Source of the DNA: Cryptococcus deneoformans JEC21
Lineage: Eukaryota > Basidiomycota > Tremellomycetes > Tremellales > Cryptococcaceae
DNA length: 64,000 nt
Direction of reading: 5' to 3'
Assembly (NCBI RefSeq): GCF_000091045.1
Contig: NC_006694.1
Span: 1,032,001-1,096,000, forward strand
The position numbers and the translations under genes are program-made. Shown piece by piece: positions 24,215-35,493 of the stretch. The notes under the pieces are model-generated. The model was not told the origin of the DNA. It saw nothing but the letters and a program-made list of their open reading frames with translations, and did no database searches. Every line of letters begins with the position of its first letter. The first letter of the stretch is position 1.

Positions 24215-26068
24215 TTAAAAAAAAAAGAACCTACAGCTCATCACCCATGCCTTCGCAGCCAACTGACACAACGCGTGCGGCATTACTAAACTAGGATTCG
24301 TCGGAAAGGTTTCAAGCTGTCTCAGACAGCGGAAAGCGACGGACGGTTGGGGTGGTCCATATTTGATGACAGCGTGGTGGGCTTGACGCCACTTATCGTC
24401 AAGCTGGGATTGACATCGGGATGGATCGGGGCAGTCTGGTCTCTAGAGTGGCGGCATTAGAAGAGAGAGATTGATAGTAAATTATGTGAGAGGCGTACGC
24501 ATGAATAGTCTTTTCGGACGTCTATTGTGCCTAATTTGAGAAGACGTTCTAGGAACCAGCTGCGGCTGATCAGAATGAACCGGGGACAAAATGTTAATAT
24601 TCAAACCTGCTGAGAACTTCACATTGACTGACCGGTTGGATAGCTTCAATTGTGTCTCAACAGACAGCATTTTCATCTCACTTTCATCCCACGTTGCTAA
24701 ATTTCAGTCCAAGATAAGCATTAGAATAATAACGTGAGATGATACAGTCAAGAGTATTGCACTTACGTTGATCAAGCACGAACCGACTGGCCTCCCGATA
24801 AAGTTCTGCATTTCCATGCTGTTCCGCTAAAGCTAGAGCCATGACTGGCCGGCCCGAAGCGTGGGTAAGGAGGAAGTGGGTGCACAATTTTTGGAGGCAG
24901 GGGACAATGAGTTTTGCGGCAAGAGATAGAAGCTACGAGAAATAAGAATGAAAGTGAGCCAACAAGACACAGAGACCGGATGGTTGGTTGACGGCACGAA
25001 CAGGCGCAACATTTGTCCAAGTGACTTTGCATTCGAGGCTATCCATCATTATCTGTCAGCATCCCAAGAAAAAACAAAAACTGGTGAGCATTAAAAGCTT
25101 ACTGTGGATATGCCCAAAACAAGAAATCTTGGAAAGCGGAAGCTGATTCTTCATGAAGTTCAACGACGGTCTCAGCTCCTCCAGGGAGAGGGCTTGATTT
25201 GAAGTTTTGAAAAGAGTGTAAGCTGCTGGAAAAAGAGGCGCGAAGAGCTGTACGATCTCTCTTCTTTGATATTACTGTTGGTGTAGTGGAACTCGTCTCA
25301 GCGTGGGGAGTAGGCCTATGGACGGGAGTGTTGGTAAGGTCTTGAGGGACTTCTCGTAAAGAAAAAGTTTCTTGGGTTTCGTCTGACACGGTGGCCGAAT
25401 GCGAATGAGGGCCTTGTATGTCTTGACCATGGTTCATCTCAAGACCTTGGGCGGCGGTGACATTGCCAGCCTGATTATTTTCAAGCTTCTCTATCATAAT
25501 TGCAGGAGCAGGTTGATCTGTAGTGATTTTGGCTTCGACAGCCAACCTTGATGCCATACCGTCTACATCGGGAACATCAGAGGAAGATACATCAGTCTCG
25601 ATGACCGTTGAAGGTCTTGAATATGCATCTTCGTGCAAGGGATTCGACTCTGCCCAGCTGTCCATCCATCAGCATTTCGTCTTTGCCCATTGATACATGA
25701 TACACGACTTACTTTCCATTCAATAATCCTTCAAAGAATGGGCTGGCGAACCACAATACCTCCTTATGACACCAAAACTCATTCCGGCCCACGATCACCT
25801 TTACCTTTCCTGGTAATTCTGCATCACTTCGGAACGTTGGATGCACGTCAATGGGACCCTCGTCCTCTAGCTCAGCTTCTTCATCGATATCATCTTCTGA
25901 GAGGTAGCGAGAAGGACGATCTTCTGCATAGACCCATCGTCCGGAGGAGCTCCTGTTGTCAGATCGCGAGGATGAGTGCCTGGAGGTGAGGGCTGGGTCC
26001 AGCTGGGGGTGAGCTGGGGAGCGGGGTGGGTTGCGGGATATGAGTAGATGCGATGGATTTGAAGACAT
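24215..26068 (-). CDS. BTB/POZ domain protein
   Basis: A BTB domain begins with GKVKVIVGRNEFWCHKEVLWFASPFFEGLL (about 25715-25830). It resumes after a roughly 180-residue low-complexity insert (25170-25650) with ETVVELHEESASAFQDFLFWAYP. BTB proteins dimerise and often act as Cullin-3 adaptors. After it comes a helical BACK-like part: LLSLAAKLIVPCLQKLCTHFLLTHAS, ALALAEQHGNAELYREASRFVLDQ and RWFLERLLKLGTIDVRKDYSC. The last coding exon was followed through the intron 24443-24498 into KWRQAHHAVIKYGPPQPSVAFRCLRQLE and ends in a run of Phe made by a 10-T tract with TAA at 24215-24217. An indel in that homopolymer would change the end. The insert splitting the BTB fold is unusual. No kelch or zinc-finger partner is seen. 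Confidence 0.75.
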
Positions 26069-26228
26069 CTATGGTGTTTGTCTGTATATCTCTGTCATGG
26101 CAAGCAAAGAGACATTCCTGTCATTACGATTTGTTGTTGTTGATGATTTGTTGACATCTTCCGCTTTTCGCTCTTTCGGGACCGCTCTTTCCACTTTCCC
26201 TTTCCACGACTCTCCAGCATCCAGCACA

Positions 26229-27222
26229 ATGCATGTGCTCTCCGGTACCGTTCAGGCAAGTGTAATAGACCCTATGCGCAGCCCAGAGCTCATCCTGCCA
26301 TGCATAGCCGCCTCTGCTGTCTCTCCTCTCTTCGACTTCTTCTCCCGCTCTCTCTCCTCTGTTCATCGCGGTCACCGACTCGTCCTCATCAAACTCTGTG
26401 ATCACGACAGTTAATGACAATCAACAAATAGAAAAGAAAGGACCCTGCATTATCATACCCAAAAATCCAGCTCAAGGCTCGATCGCCGATCAGGTCATTC
26501 ATATCCAATCTCCAGATCTACGCCGCACTTATATTCAAGCTGGTTGTTCGCAGACGGCATTTGGACGGTCATTAAAAGGCAAAGAACAGGATGAAGTAAT
26601 GATTCCTCTGGGAGTGGAATTGCCTTGGATAGGGATGCAGGTGAAGAGACTAAGTAGAAGAGAACTGAGTTTTGAGGTCGGAGTTGTTGATTCTCGAGGA
26701 CGTGAAGGTGTGATTCGGTGCTCAAGTTACAAGGTTAGTCTTTGACTTACATTAGAGCAAGGAGTCTAATATAGAGTGCCCAGAATGATCCTTCAATACA
26801 TTCCCATCGATCACCGCCTCTCGTTCATCTTCCCCTTTCCCTTTCGTCATCCGAGTCATTTTCTGAACTAACCTCATGGCGGCATATCGAGTTAAACTTG
26901 TCTTCCATTATCCCATTATTTCAGAGCCTGGCGAGGAAGCATGAAGAAAACGAGGACCATGGATCAAGAAAGAAAAGAAAGACAGAAGTCGAGTTGCCCA
27001 ATGGAGGGTTTGGCAGTGTGAGCTACGTGAGAGTCTACGCCAATTGCAGAATCAGGAGAATATGGTTTGTGAGTTTTCACTATCTACTACCATACCTTTT
27101 CATATTCCGAACTAATGTTGAGGTAGTCTTCGGCGGGAGAAAAGACTCTGGAAGGTATGGGCAGAGGTGTGAAAGATGAGTGGGCGTTACATGCCGCTCA
27201 GAACATTTCATCCCTGTCGTGA
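26229..27222 (+). CDS. CFA20-domain protein (CFAP20/BUG22-like)
   Basis: The reading QDEVMIPLGVELPW-IGMQVKRLSRRELSFEVGVVDSRGREGVIRCSSYK, then RSPPLVHLPLSL, WRHIELNLSSIIPLF and finally SYVRVYANCRIRRIWFS, follows the CFAP20 fold block by block. The family has LGIKLPFL, FTFEVQVLDD, FRASNYQ, WNQIQFNLSDF and HANCRIRRVYFS at the same places. CFAP20 is a ciliary inner-junction protein with nuclear roles also reported in animals. Introns 26734-26783 and 27069-27126 are clear. The first junction is not: to reach the GPCIII frame an intron must end at 26432 (AAATAG), and the best-fitting donor I find is a non-consensus GTCACC at about 26371. An acidic, Lys-rich insert (HEENEDHGSRKKRK) splits the domain. 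It starts 160 bp from the BTB gene, head to head. Confidence 0.72.
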
Positions 27223-27315
27223 TCCATGCAGCGGGTGAAGTGCGCCCAATATAAACATACATATGCGCTACAAATATATATATATATAACATTCCGGATT
27301 TGGGCTTGGAGCTCA

Positions 27316-29602
27316 TTATCTTATGACTGTACTACTAACAATCTTTCTTCTCTCCTTTTCACTATCACTCAATACCGGCCCGCCGGTAAACATCAATATC
27401 TGATACTGCGTATGCTTTGACAAGTTCCCCAAATTGACCCGAAAGTGATTGAGCGTCTTTATCGCCTGCGTAGGGGAAGTCGGGTCAATTAAGGTTCTGG
27501 ATGTGGAAGAAGGAGAGGAGATCTTTGATTTGAGTGCGCGTTTCTTACGAACCCAGCCAGAAGGAGTGATCTCTTCGTCGTCTTCGATGGGTATAGCTGT
27601 ACTTGGTGATTTTCCACCTTGGTCCGAGCCATCTTGAGCACCACCACGCAAATGTTCAACTGTTTGACTCTCAACCCCACTCGTGTTCTTATCCCTATCG
27701 ACATCATATATGACTTCAGCCCTCCCATTCGTAAAAGGCGGAGAAAACGGCACGCTCTCATGCGTCTTTTCTAGCTGTGATTGGGAAGACGATTTTTTCC
27801 TCAAACCTCCTGGCCGCCTTGACCGTTCATCGTTGCCTGCGTTATCGTTGCCCGATGTAGAGAGGGAAGTATTTATAAGCGGTAACGCTTGGGCTCGTGA
27901 TTTGGCGAGATGGGTGAGAGCGGCGTTGCGGATATCTTTGGGCATCGTTCTGTTAAAGAAAAAGAAGGTTAGCTTCGGTTGGTATAACTCAGGAGAAGAT
28001 GTTCAACTTGATTCACTTTCCAGGATCAAAGAGCAAAAGATTGACATCTCCTCGCGCGTTTTCTTCGTAACCGACAATTGTTCTTGAGTGACCAGAATGC
28101 TGGGCAACAGTTATCAACCACCAATCAGCATATATTGGTATATTGGGGTCGGAGCTTACCTGAAGAATAAGTGGGAATTTAATCGACACTCTGACAACTT
28201 CTCCTCTCCCGGAGCCGTTCTCACCCGAACGCATAAGGACGTCAAACGCCGATCCATTTGACGGACTCTCTGTGCTTTCATTCTGATATCCATTATTAGA
28301 ATATCATCAAAATTGCCAGATGCTGGACTTACAAAATAATCTTTAACCCATTGTTGTAACCGGGCATAGGCAGCTTTACTATCATCTTTGGCACTTGGGG
28401 GTTTTGGGAAATCATCTGATGATCGAGTTAATCCTCCAAACACGGATAAGAAATGGCAATACTGACATATAATACACCTAAAGACATTGTATCAACATTC
28501 CGTGATGAGCTCAAAAGAAGATAAAAAATTACTCACGGTATTCCCTTGTAAGTGAACATGGCATACAAATCACTCGGCCCGATCCATTTCCGCCTCCCCA
28601 ATACCGTCCCACCCAATTGTTGTTTTCCCTCCGGGTCGTATCCTTCTTCCCACGCTTCCTCTATCCATCCTTGAACTCTTCTCACCCCTGGCTCGGCGCC
28701 GTTTATGGATTTAGAGAACAGAGGGGCGTACGAGGGTACAGAGAGGAGAGAAGTAAGGGACATCAATGCATTGCGATACCCACAACCCCAACCTGGTCAA
28801 CAGTCAGCAAAAGCTAACGGCATACAGTGGACGACATAAGAGACCAGACCTACCAAGATCAAATTTCCATACGCCCTTGATATGAGCAGTATCCCGACAT
28901 AGTACAGCCCGCCGTGTTTTCCCTTGGTGAGCTGATGTGCGAAGTGCCGCGGCTAATATAATTATCACGCCTGGACCAAAAATTATTAGCATAGGATGTG
29001 GTGGATTTATTTGAAAGACTTGCCAGGCGAAAAGTTGCTGGGTAATTCACTAGGAACCGTTGACCCATTAAGGGGATCCCACCTGAATCACGTCAGCTCA
29101 GCACTCTTGTAAAAATAGAAGACTGACCAACGGTCACCTTTCTCGACCTTCCTGCCGACCCATCCTGTCCACTTTCCAGGTCTAGCAGGTCCGTCCCATT
29201 CCTTATCAATTACATCATTGTCCCTCTGCTGTTGCGCTGTAATATCTATTGAGGAATAATCGAACTCCACATCATCTTCTATCTCTTGGCCAGAAAGACA
29301 TGTTGCGAGGTGAGTTTGGCTCTCGATCGGGGTTAGAAATGATAGAGGGAAATCGCAGGCAGGGCATATGTCAAGCTCGGGACTGTAATGGTGGTTCAAG
29401 AGCCAATAACAGATATAACTTCTCACAAAATGACTTACGCTACTAAAGACTCTTCACGCCCTCTCTTCATACTCCCTTCTTTCGACGTCTCTTTCCCAAT
29501 ACTGCTCGTTCCTGCGCTCTCGACAAAATGGTTGTTTACATGATGTTCGAAAGCTGCTTGATCGGCGTCTATCGATGAGTCACAGACAGGACAAATAGGC
29601 AT
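27316..29602 (-). CDS. Zinc-finger UFSP-type deubiquitinase (ZUP1/Mug105-like, peptidase C78)
   Basis: ZUP1 (ZUFSP) and fission-yeast Mug105 are cysteine proteases cutting K63-linked ubiquitin chains. The start at 29602 opens with a small C2H2-like finger, MPICPVCDSSIDADQAAFEHHVNNHF. A second finger-like motif is DICPACDFPLSF..ESQTHLATC (about 29300-29370). The catalytic Cys is in FDLGWGCGYRNALMSL (about 28750-28870, across an intron). The catalytic His and Asp are in HSGHSRTIVGYE and LLLFDPG (about 28020-28110). The C-terminal 200 residues include a Lys/Ser-rich stretch and end HFRVNLGNLSKHTQYQILMFTGGP, as in the family. At least seven short introns are present. Stop TGA/TAA region at 27316-27318, only 93 bp from the CFA20 gene's stop. 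Confidence 0.88.
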
Positions 29603-29930
29603 GTTCAGGTAAATCTGCGAGGGCTGTAAGCAGGTGTTGCCTGAAAAGATCTATAGACTAATTATGTAGACGAATGCTTGTGATAGTTTCATCGCCTCGT
29701 ACTCTGAGTGGCCGGTGGCCGGTGGGCAAAAAGTGGGCGACAGAGATGCTGATGATGTCACCATTTTTGCATTGCATTCCGAAACCCCAAATTACGTAAC
29801 CCCGGGGAATTCGAGATTATTGGCTTGCTTTTCATTCGTCACGACTTTGGCGACAGCCAGCCTCGCTCATCCTCATCCGTCCATTTCCTATTTCTCGGCA
29901 GCTCTTTTTTTTCCTCCTAAAATATAAAAC

Positions 29931-31171
29931 ATGTCCGACAACAGGCAAGACGCTCAGCGAGAACTCCACACCCAGGTGGAAACTAACATCGAGGACAGCT
30001 TGGGCGTGCGTCTCTCTCCACGAGCCCACTCTCACTCATGAATTCACACTTACCAAATACATGCAGTCTGCTCTCGAGTCATCTTTCAATATCCCTCCTC
30101 CTGCTCCCAAGCCCAAGGTTCCCGTCCCTTCTCAGGAAAAGGAATCCGCTCCTGCAGCCACGGCCTCTGCACCTGTCCCTGGTCTTGACGAGTGGCCCCA
30201 AACTTTGCAAGGCTACCTCGACGAATGGCAGGCCGAATCCGCCACTGCTCGTGCCAAAGCTGAAGCTACTCGTAAGAGGTTTGAAGAAGAGCGAGCTGCC
30301 GAAGCCAAAGCTCTTGAAGACGCCAAAAAGGCGGAGAAAACGAATAAGGAGGAAGAGGAGAAGAGGAAGAGGGATGCGGAGAGGTTGAGGCAGGAGTTGG
30401 AAGGAGAGGAGGATGAGGTACAGGGCGGAAAGGGTCACGGACATGGAGACAAGAGCAGGGTCAAGGAAGCTTGGGAACTTGTTGCCAAGAAGGAAGGGCA
30501 GAGCAAGGACACTCCTGTGGTTGAGACTGATGTCCGGGGCGTTACTGGCGAAGACGTGTTCGCCGGCCAGGCTGGTGAGAAGAAGGAGGTCAAGGCTGTG
30601 AGTACATTTTGTTTCACTGGCAGTATAGCTCTAACTAGTATTTAAGCCCGCATACGACCCCACTACTTCCACCGACCCTATCCCTCCTATTTTCCAAGAC
30701 CCCAAGCCCGTCGCTCCAGCTCCTGCGCCTACAGAATCGGCTACTCTGTCCCGGCACTCTGCCACCTCTCAAGCGTGGGAAGAAATCTCTGGCCAGTCTT
30801 CCGGCAGTGGAGAGCAAGTTTCTCCTCCCCGATCCTCTGGCTCCGACGACATTGTCCAAGTCCCTTCTAACCCGGAAAAGGCTCCCGAAGCCCCCCGTCC
30901 TCCTACGCAACCCCCCTCACTCACCCTTACTCTCTTCACCAACGCTTCATCCTTGTCAATCCCTAGGATCTTTGCCGTCATCGGTATCAACCTTGTGTTG
31001 CCTTTCATCAACGGTGTAATGCTCGGCTTTGGTGAGATCTTTGCACGGGAAGTCGTGAAGGTCGGCAAGGCTGTCTGGAGGGGTGAGAGGAGTTTGTTCA
31101 ACTGGAATCGGGGTTCAGGTCTTGGAGGCAGAGGAACAACGGGTGTCGGATTGAGTGGCGCTGGCTTCTAG
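29931..31171 (+). CDS. MIM1: Mitochondrial outer-membrane import protein MIM1/TOM13
   Basis: MIM1 helps insert alpha-helical proteins in the mitochondrial outer membrane. The diagnostic segment is near the C-terminus: SIPRIFAVIGINLVLPFINGVMLGFGEIF (about 30955-31040), a single TM with the glycine-spaced GxxxG-like core and the LPF(I/V)NG(V/M)MLGFGE family signature. Exons: 29931-30005, 30067-30597 and 30647-31171, 376 residues in all. Yeast Mim1 is about 113 residues. The extra 300 residues here form a Pro/Ala-rich start, a charged coiled coil of Glu/Lys/Arg (about 30230-30420), and a Pro/Ser linker. After the TM there is a basic tail ending in a Gly-rich stretch. The head-to-head partner is the ZUP1-like gene (328 bp). 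Confidence 0.85.
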
Positions 31172-31280
31172 AGTATTTTGCGGATTTTTGACATGCATCT
31201 ACAACGTTGTGCTTCTAGGCGTTTGTCATGAAAGGTATTGCGTTACCGGTCGTTACTATTTACACTACTCTGTTTACTAT

Positions 31281-31933
31281 TTAACGCGCGGCTAACTTTG
31301 TGACGAGCCAGTCCATCCCTTCCATCAACCCAGCTCCCGTCAGGGCACTACATCCCATAATCTGCCATTCTCTCTGCCGCAGGTCTGTGAGACTGAGAGC
31401 CTCGGATATTTGGGCGGGTGTGAGACGACCTTGAGACACTGGTAGATCCTGCTTGTTTGCGAGTACAAGCAAAAGTGCGGTTGATAATGACTGCACCCAA
31501 ATATCAGCTAGTCGCTCGTGGAGTTGCACCAATAACGCACTTCGTCTGCAACAATCTTCATCAACTCTTGCTTCACCAGCCCCAATCTTGGTCCATCACA
31601 CGAATCAATCACCAAGATCACCGCTTCGGTTCCATTGAAGTACTGACTCCATGAACTCCTCAAGCTCGTTTGTCCACCAATATCAATCAGCCCGAATCGG
31701 ACACCTTTATAGTCGTATATTTCGTGGTTGCTTCCTACTGTAGGTGCGGATGCGACTACGGCGCCTGTTGTTATGCGGTAAAGGATTGTTGATTTACCGG
31801 CATTATCGAGACCAATGAGGAGGACTTTGGTCTCTTTGCGTGCAAACAGGCGTGACCAGAGAGATGAGAATGTGACTGTGCGATGTTACTGTGTGTACCA
31901 TAGATATATATAGCACGGCGACTCACCTCCCAT
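31281..31933 (-). CDS. ARF-like small GTPase, ARL5 type
   Basis: 183-residue Arf-family GTPase, probably at the trans-Golgi. Exon 1 is only 7 nt (31927-31933: Met, Gly and the first base of Val). Exon 2 is 31541-31875 and exon 3 is 31281-31490, with introns of 51 and 50 nt. Gly2 is a likely N-myristoylation site (MGVTFSSLW). P-loop GLDNAGKST, switch I PTVGSNHE, switch II DIGGQTSLRSSW, NKQD and CSAL guanine motifs are all intact. The PTxGSN and RSSWSQYF..TEAVILVIDS pattern favours ARL5 over ARL1/ARF. A catalytic Gln is present (GGQ). Divergent neighbour: GAR1, 228 bp away. Confidence 0.9.
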
Positions 31934-32161
31934 AGTTGGTATATGTGCAGCTGTTGACAAGTATAGAGAGCTGTGAATGCAAGAGGAGAAGGGAGATGCG
32001 GTGACCTCCACCTCCTCCACGTGGCATCATAACGCCGAAATTTTCCGTTCCTCATTTCACTCCCACCATTTTCCACAAAAATACTCGGTTTTATTTTTTG
32101 GTCCTTTATTTTGACACACCCTACTCCCCCACCCACCCACAAAAACACCACATACACAAGA

Positions 32162-33088
32162 ATGAGCGGACGAGGTTTCTCTAGAGGCGGCGGTGGTGGA
32201 TTCAGAGGCGGAGCGCGAGGTCAGTTCTTTCGGGAGCTGCTGGGGACAAAAACTTGGAATGAGCGACAAGTTGGTGAAGATGGGGTTTCGCTGATGTGTT
32301 TTCGGAAATGATAGGAGGACGAGGTGGTGGCCGAGGCGGTTTCCAGCAGAGGGATATGGGTCCTCCCGACACTGTTCTCGGTGGGTATACTCTTCGTTTC
32401 CATCCACCACAACATCAGTTGACGTATGTCGACAATGCGTTTTGCAGAAATCGGCTCTTTCCAACACGACGTTGAATCCGAGATGCTCTGTTCCCTCACA
32501 GCACCTACAAAAATTCCCTACTTCAACGCCCCCATCTACCTCCAAAACAAGACCCAGATCGGCAAGGTCGACGAGATTCTCGGTCCTATCAACGAAGTGT
32601 ACTTTACCGTCAAGATGGAGCAAGGAATGTTGGCGAGCAGTTTCAAGAAGGAGGACAAGGTGTATATCTCCGGAGAGAAGTTATTGCCGATTGAGAGATT
32701 CCTGCCAAAGCCCAAGGTTGCCGGCGGTAAGGGTGAGTGGTCATTGCCGTTGGGAGATGTGGGGGTTTACTGACAGATGGCCCCTTTGTTCCTGTCAAAC
32801 TTTTGCCCATTTTACAGTCGAAAGTAAGTCATAACATGTGTAATAGAATATGATTAATGATCCTTTACTGATTATTCGTCTACAGAGCGAGGTGCCCAAG
32901 GAGGTCGTGGTGCTCCCCGAGGCCGAGGTGGTGCCGGTAGTCGTGGTGGACGAGGCGGCTTCAGCTCACGAGGTGGCCCTGGCGGACGGGGTGGTGCTAG
33001 GGGTGGTGCCGGTGGACGGGGCGGTTTCAGTTCTCGAGGTGGTGGTGCGCCCAGGGGCAGGGGTGGTTTCAGGGGAAGGGGACAATAA
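32162..33088 (+). CDS. GAR1: H/ACA snoRNP subunit GAR1
   Basis: GAR1 is part of the nucleolar H/ACA RNP that pseudouridylates rRNA. Structure: N-terminal Gly/Arg-rich box ([17 protein letters not shown]), a central Gar1/Naf1 beta-barrel ([77 protein letters not shown]) and a C-terminal GAR domain of RGG/FSSRGG repeats. Introns: 32220-32314, 32381-32447, one at about 32735-32777, and 32825-32887. The last intron must end at the second AG of a CAGAG acceptor to enter the Arg-Gly frame. Stop TAA at 33086-33088. Confidence 0.93.
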
Positions 33089-33250
33089 GGTGTACCAGGA
33101 GGATATGTGTGATAGATTTTCTTCCATTCGTTTGCTCTGGATATGTACATGTACTTTCATTTTGACCCATCACAATGCTTGCGATATAGGCAAGGGGAAA
33201 TATTGCTCGCCGATCTACACACGACTGCTGCATGTCCATTAACTACCACT

Positions 33251-35111
33251 CTATGCTTCTTGCCCGGCAATGAGTCTCTCCCCCTTGAGGATAGCGCCAG
33301 GCTTGGCCTCGAAGCCAGTTCCAAACTCGCAGTCCTTGACTTGCGCCTTCTCACCGATACGACCATTGGAACAGATGATGGAGTTTTCAATCCTCGCACT
33401 GAATTACGTCGGTCAACTGACAATCTTGCAACTCTGATCTGATGCGACTTACTTTTCTTCAACAGTGACGAAATCCCAGATCACACAGTTATTCAACTTG
33501 GCCCCTTTGCCAATCACACAATGCCTTCCAATGATACACTTCTTGATACTTGTCTTTTCTCCAACCCGTGTACCCTCCCCGAGCACACTATCCGGCGAAA
33601 TCTGCGCCGCGGGGCTGATTGCGGGCGCTGTCCCCGCATCTTCAGGTATGATATTTCGCACAGGCTGAGCACTCTTAGCAGCCGGGGTGGTAGAGGAAAG
33701 AGACTTGATAAATCTACGGTTAAGCTCCCAGTAACCGGCGAGCGAGTTGGCACGGATGAGGTGCTCGGGTTCGTACACAGGTGCGCGTGATTTATCTTGC
33801 TTCCCACCTTTCCCTTGTACGGGCGCAGGCGCAGGAGGAGCGGGTGGAGGAGTGATAACCAAGACTTGACATTTCCACTCGGGCTTGAAGCCCTTGCGGG
33901 TACGGGAAGGAGCGGTGGGGAGGATACCAGAGCTGTACATCGTATCGGCATCGCCGGAAGGGGAGGCCGGGGATGTTTGGGGTAAGGGAGTACGGTCAGA
34001 TGAAGGAGAGGATGATGGGTGGAGAAGAGAGCGGGAAGGAGGAGCAGTAGTTGAACGAGCAAGAGCTTCGGCGAGAGGATCTCGGCTAGGCGGGTCCAGG
34101 ATAGGTTCCCATCTTTCACCCAAACCTCGCTGCCACCCACCCTTGACCAACCAAGGCACAACCTGCTCCTTCATGCTACTCAAATCCTTTGCTCTCCTGG
34201 TCGCCAACAAGTCCAAGAACGTCCGGCGAAAAACGTAGACGTGCGCATCGAGGATTCTGGTAGTAAGTGAAAGAGTGGGATGGCGGTTAAGGAGAGACAT
34301 GCGGAGCTCGAGGTCTTCCTCCATACCTTCTAAGGGAGTGATGAGAAGGAGTTCGTCGGAAGTCTTGTCGAGTCCAACCAATATCTTTTCCTCCGCATCC
34401 TTGACGGACTCTATGGGTTCGTAAAAGACAGAAGTCATTACAGCCTTTGGTGATGAGCGGTGCTTGTCCAAGATTGTCTTAAGAGGGAGGTATGATGGGG
34501 GTGAAATGTCACAAGGAAGAAGCACAAAATCACTCTATAAGCAGTATAAGCGATATAATTACCCAAAATTTCCGGCTTGCAGCATACCTTGATGAAACTC
34601 CTGAACTTCTTCAGAATCCTAGCCGTCCCGTCCTTTTCTTCACTGTCACCTTCATCTTCATCCCTTTCACCCTCAGAATTTTTCCTGAGATTTATTCGCA
34701 CACGAGAATGAGTAGATTTGTTATACGCCTCTGCAATGTGGTCGGCGATCTGATCATGGAAGGCGTTAGGGACTATGATGAGGATATCTGCAAAGGACAG
34801 AAGGCGGATATACGTCAGCTCAGAGATACTAACATGATCGCAAGGAAGACCATACCCAAGAGACCAGCGGCAAGTACCCAATCTATCACACAGTTGATAA
34901 TGGGAACGTTACCGACGGGCAAAAGAGCTTTGGAAATTACGTTGGTACCCTGGTTGAATGGGTACAAGCTATCTTGCGATCAGCGTCTTGAATACCAGGT
35001 GTCAAGGATGAAAATAGCCCACTTTTCGCCGTAACCAACAAGAATTACTGCCTGAAAGTCCTGGGACTGGCTTGCCCATCGTTTTGGAGCTCCTGCACGG
35101 GGGTCAAACAT
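33251..35111 (-). CDS. GCD1: Translation initiation factor eIF2B gamma subunit (GCD1)
   Basis: Subunit of the guanine-exchange complex for eIF2. The N-terminal nucleotidyltransferase-like domain reads DFQAVILVGYGEK, then LYPFNQGTNVISKALLPVGNVPIINCVIDWVLAAG and DILIIVPNAFHDQIADHI. The glycine-rich substrate loop is degenerate, as is normal for the gamma subunit. The middle has ELLLITPLEGMEEDLELRMSLLNRHPTLSLTTRILDAHVYVFRR and a Pro/Ser-rich insert (33800-34060). The C-terminal left-handed beta-helix shows hexapeptide repeats, SIKKCIIGRHCVIGKGAKLNNCVIWDFV then RIENSIICSNGRIGEKAQVKDC. The last exon ends with TAG at 33251-33253. Start ATG at 35109-35111. The gene is 382 bp head to head with RNase H2B. 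Confidence 0.9.
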
Positions 35112-35493
35112 GGCTGAAGGGAACTGCGTGAGGATAATCAGCGAATATAAGCGGAAAACCAAAAACAATAATCCCTGCATGAATCGTCCACTCGAAAGAA
35201 TATGTTACGTAAAGGTTGGTAAGCGCATGGATTGTGGAATCGTCGGCTGGTAAAGTGAGCCCAAACCTGTTTCTGGAATGGGGTTTAATGGCCTGGGATG
35301 TCGGCCCGAAGCAAATCCAAAGTTGAGAATTGGGACGCGTTTTGGAAATATCTAGGGTTCGCGAAAGTCAACGCGCTCGCGCGTGGAGGACTAAGAGCCG
35401 AACATCATTTTCACCTTTCATTCAAAGCCCCATATCGTTTTCCGACCTCAATAAAACATCCTTGCGACCTGCCATTTGACCCTTCTCCTCATA

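Noticed and set aside
26229..27222. Elongator subunit ELP5/IKI1
   Set aside because: First guess from the overall look. The conserved blocks, above all YANCRIRRIWF and RRELSFEVGVVDSRG, match the CFA20 family instead.
27269..27288. (AT)n run as a regulatory element
   Set aside because: A short simple repeat in the gap between two convergent genes; no further support.
32220..32314. snoRNA inside the 95-nt first intron of GAR1
   Set aside because: A C-box-like TGATGT is present, but no good paired C/D boxes or H/ACA elements were found.
32850..33242. Val-rich frame overlapping the GAR1 3' end
   Set aside because: It is the GAR1 repeat region read in the wrong frame; the Arg-Gly frame is the real one.
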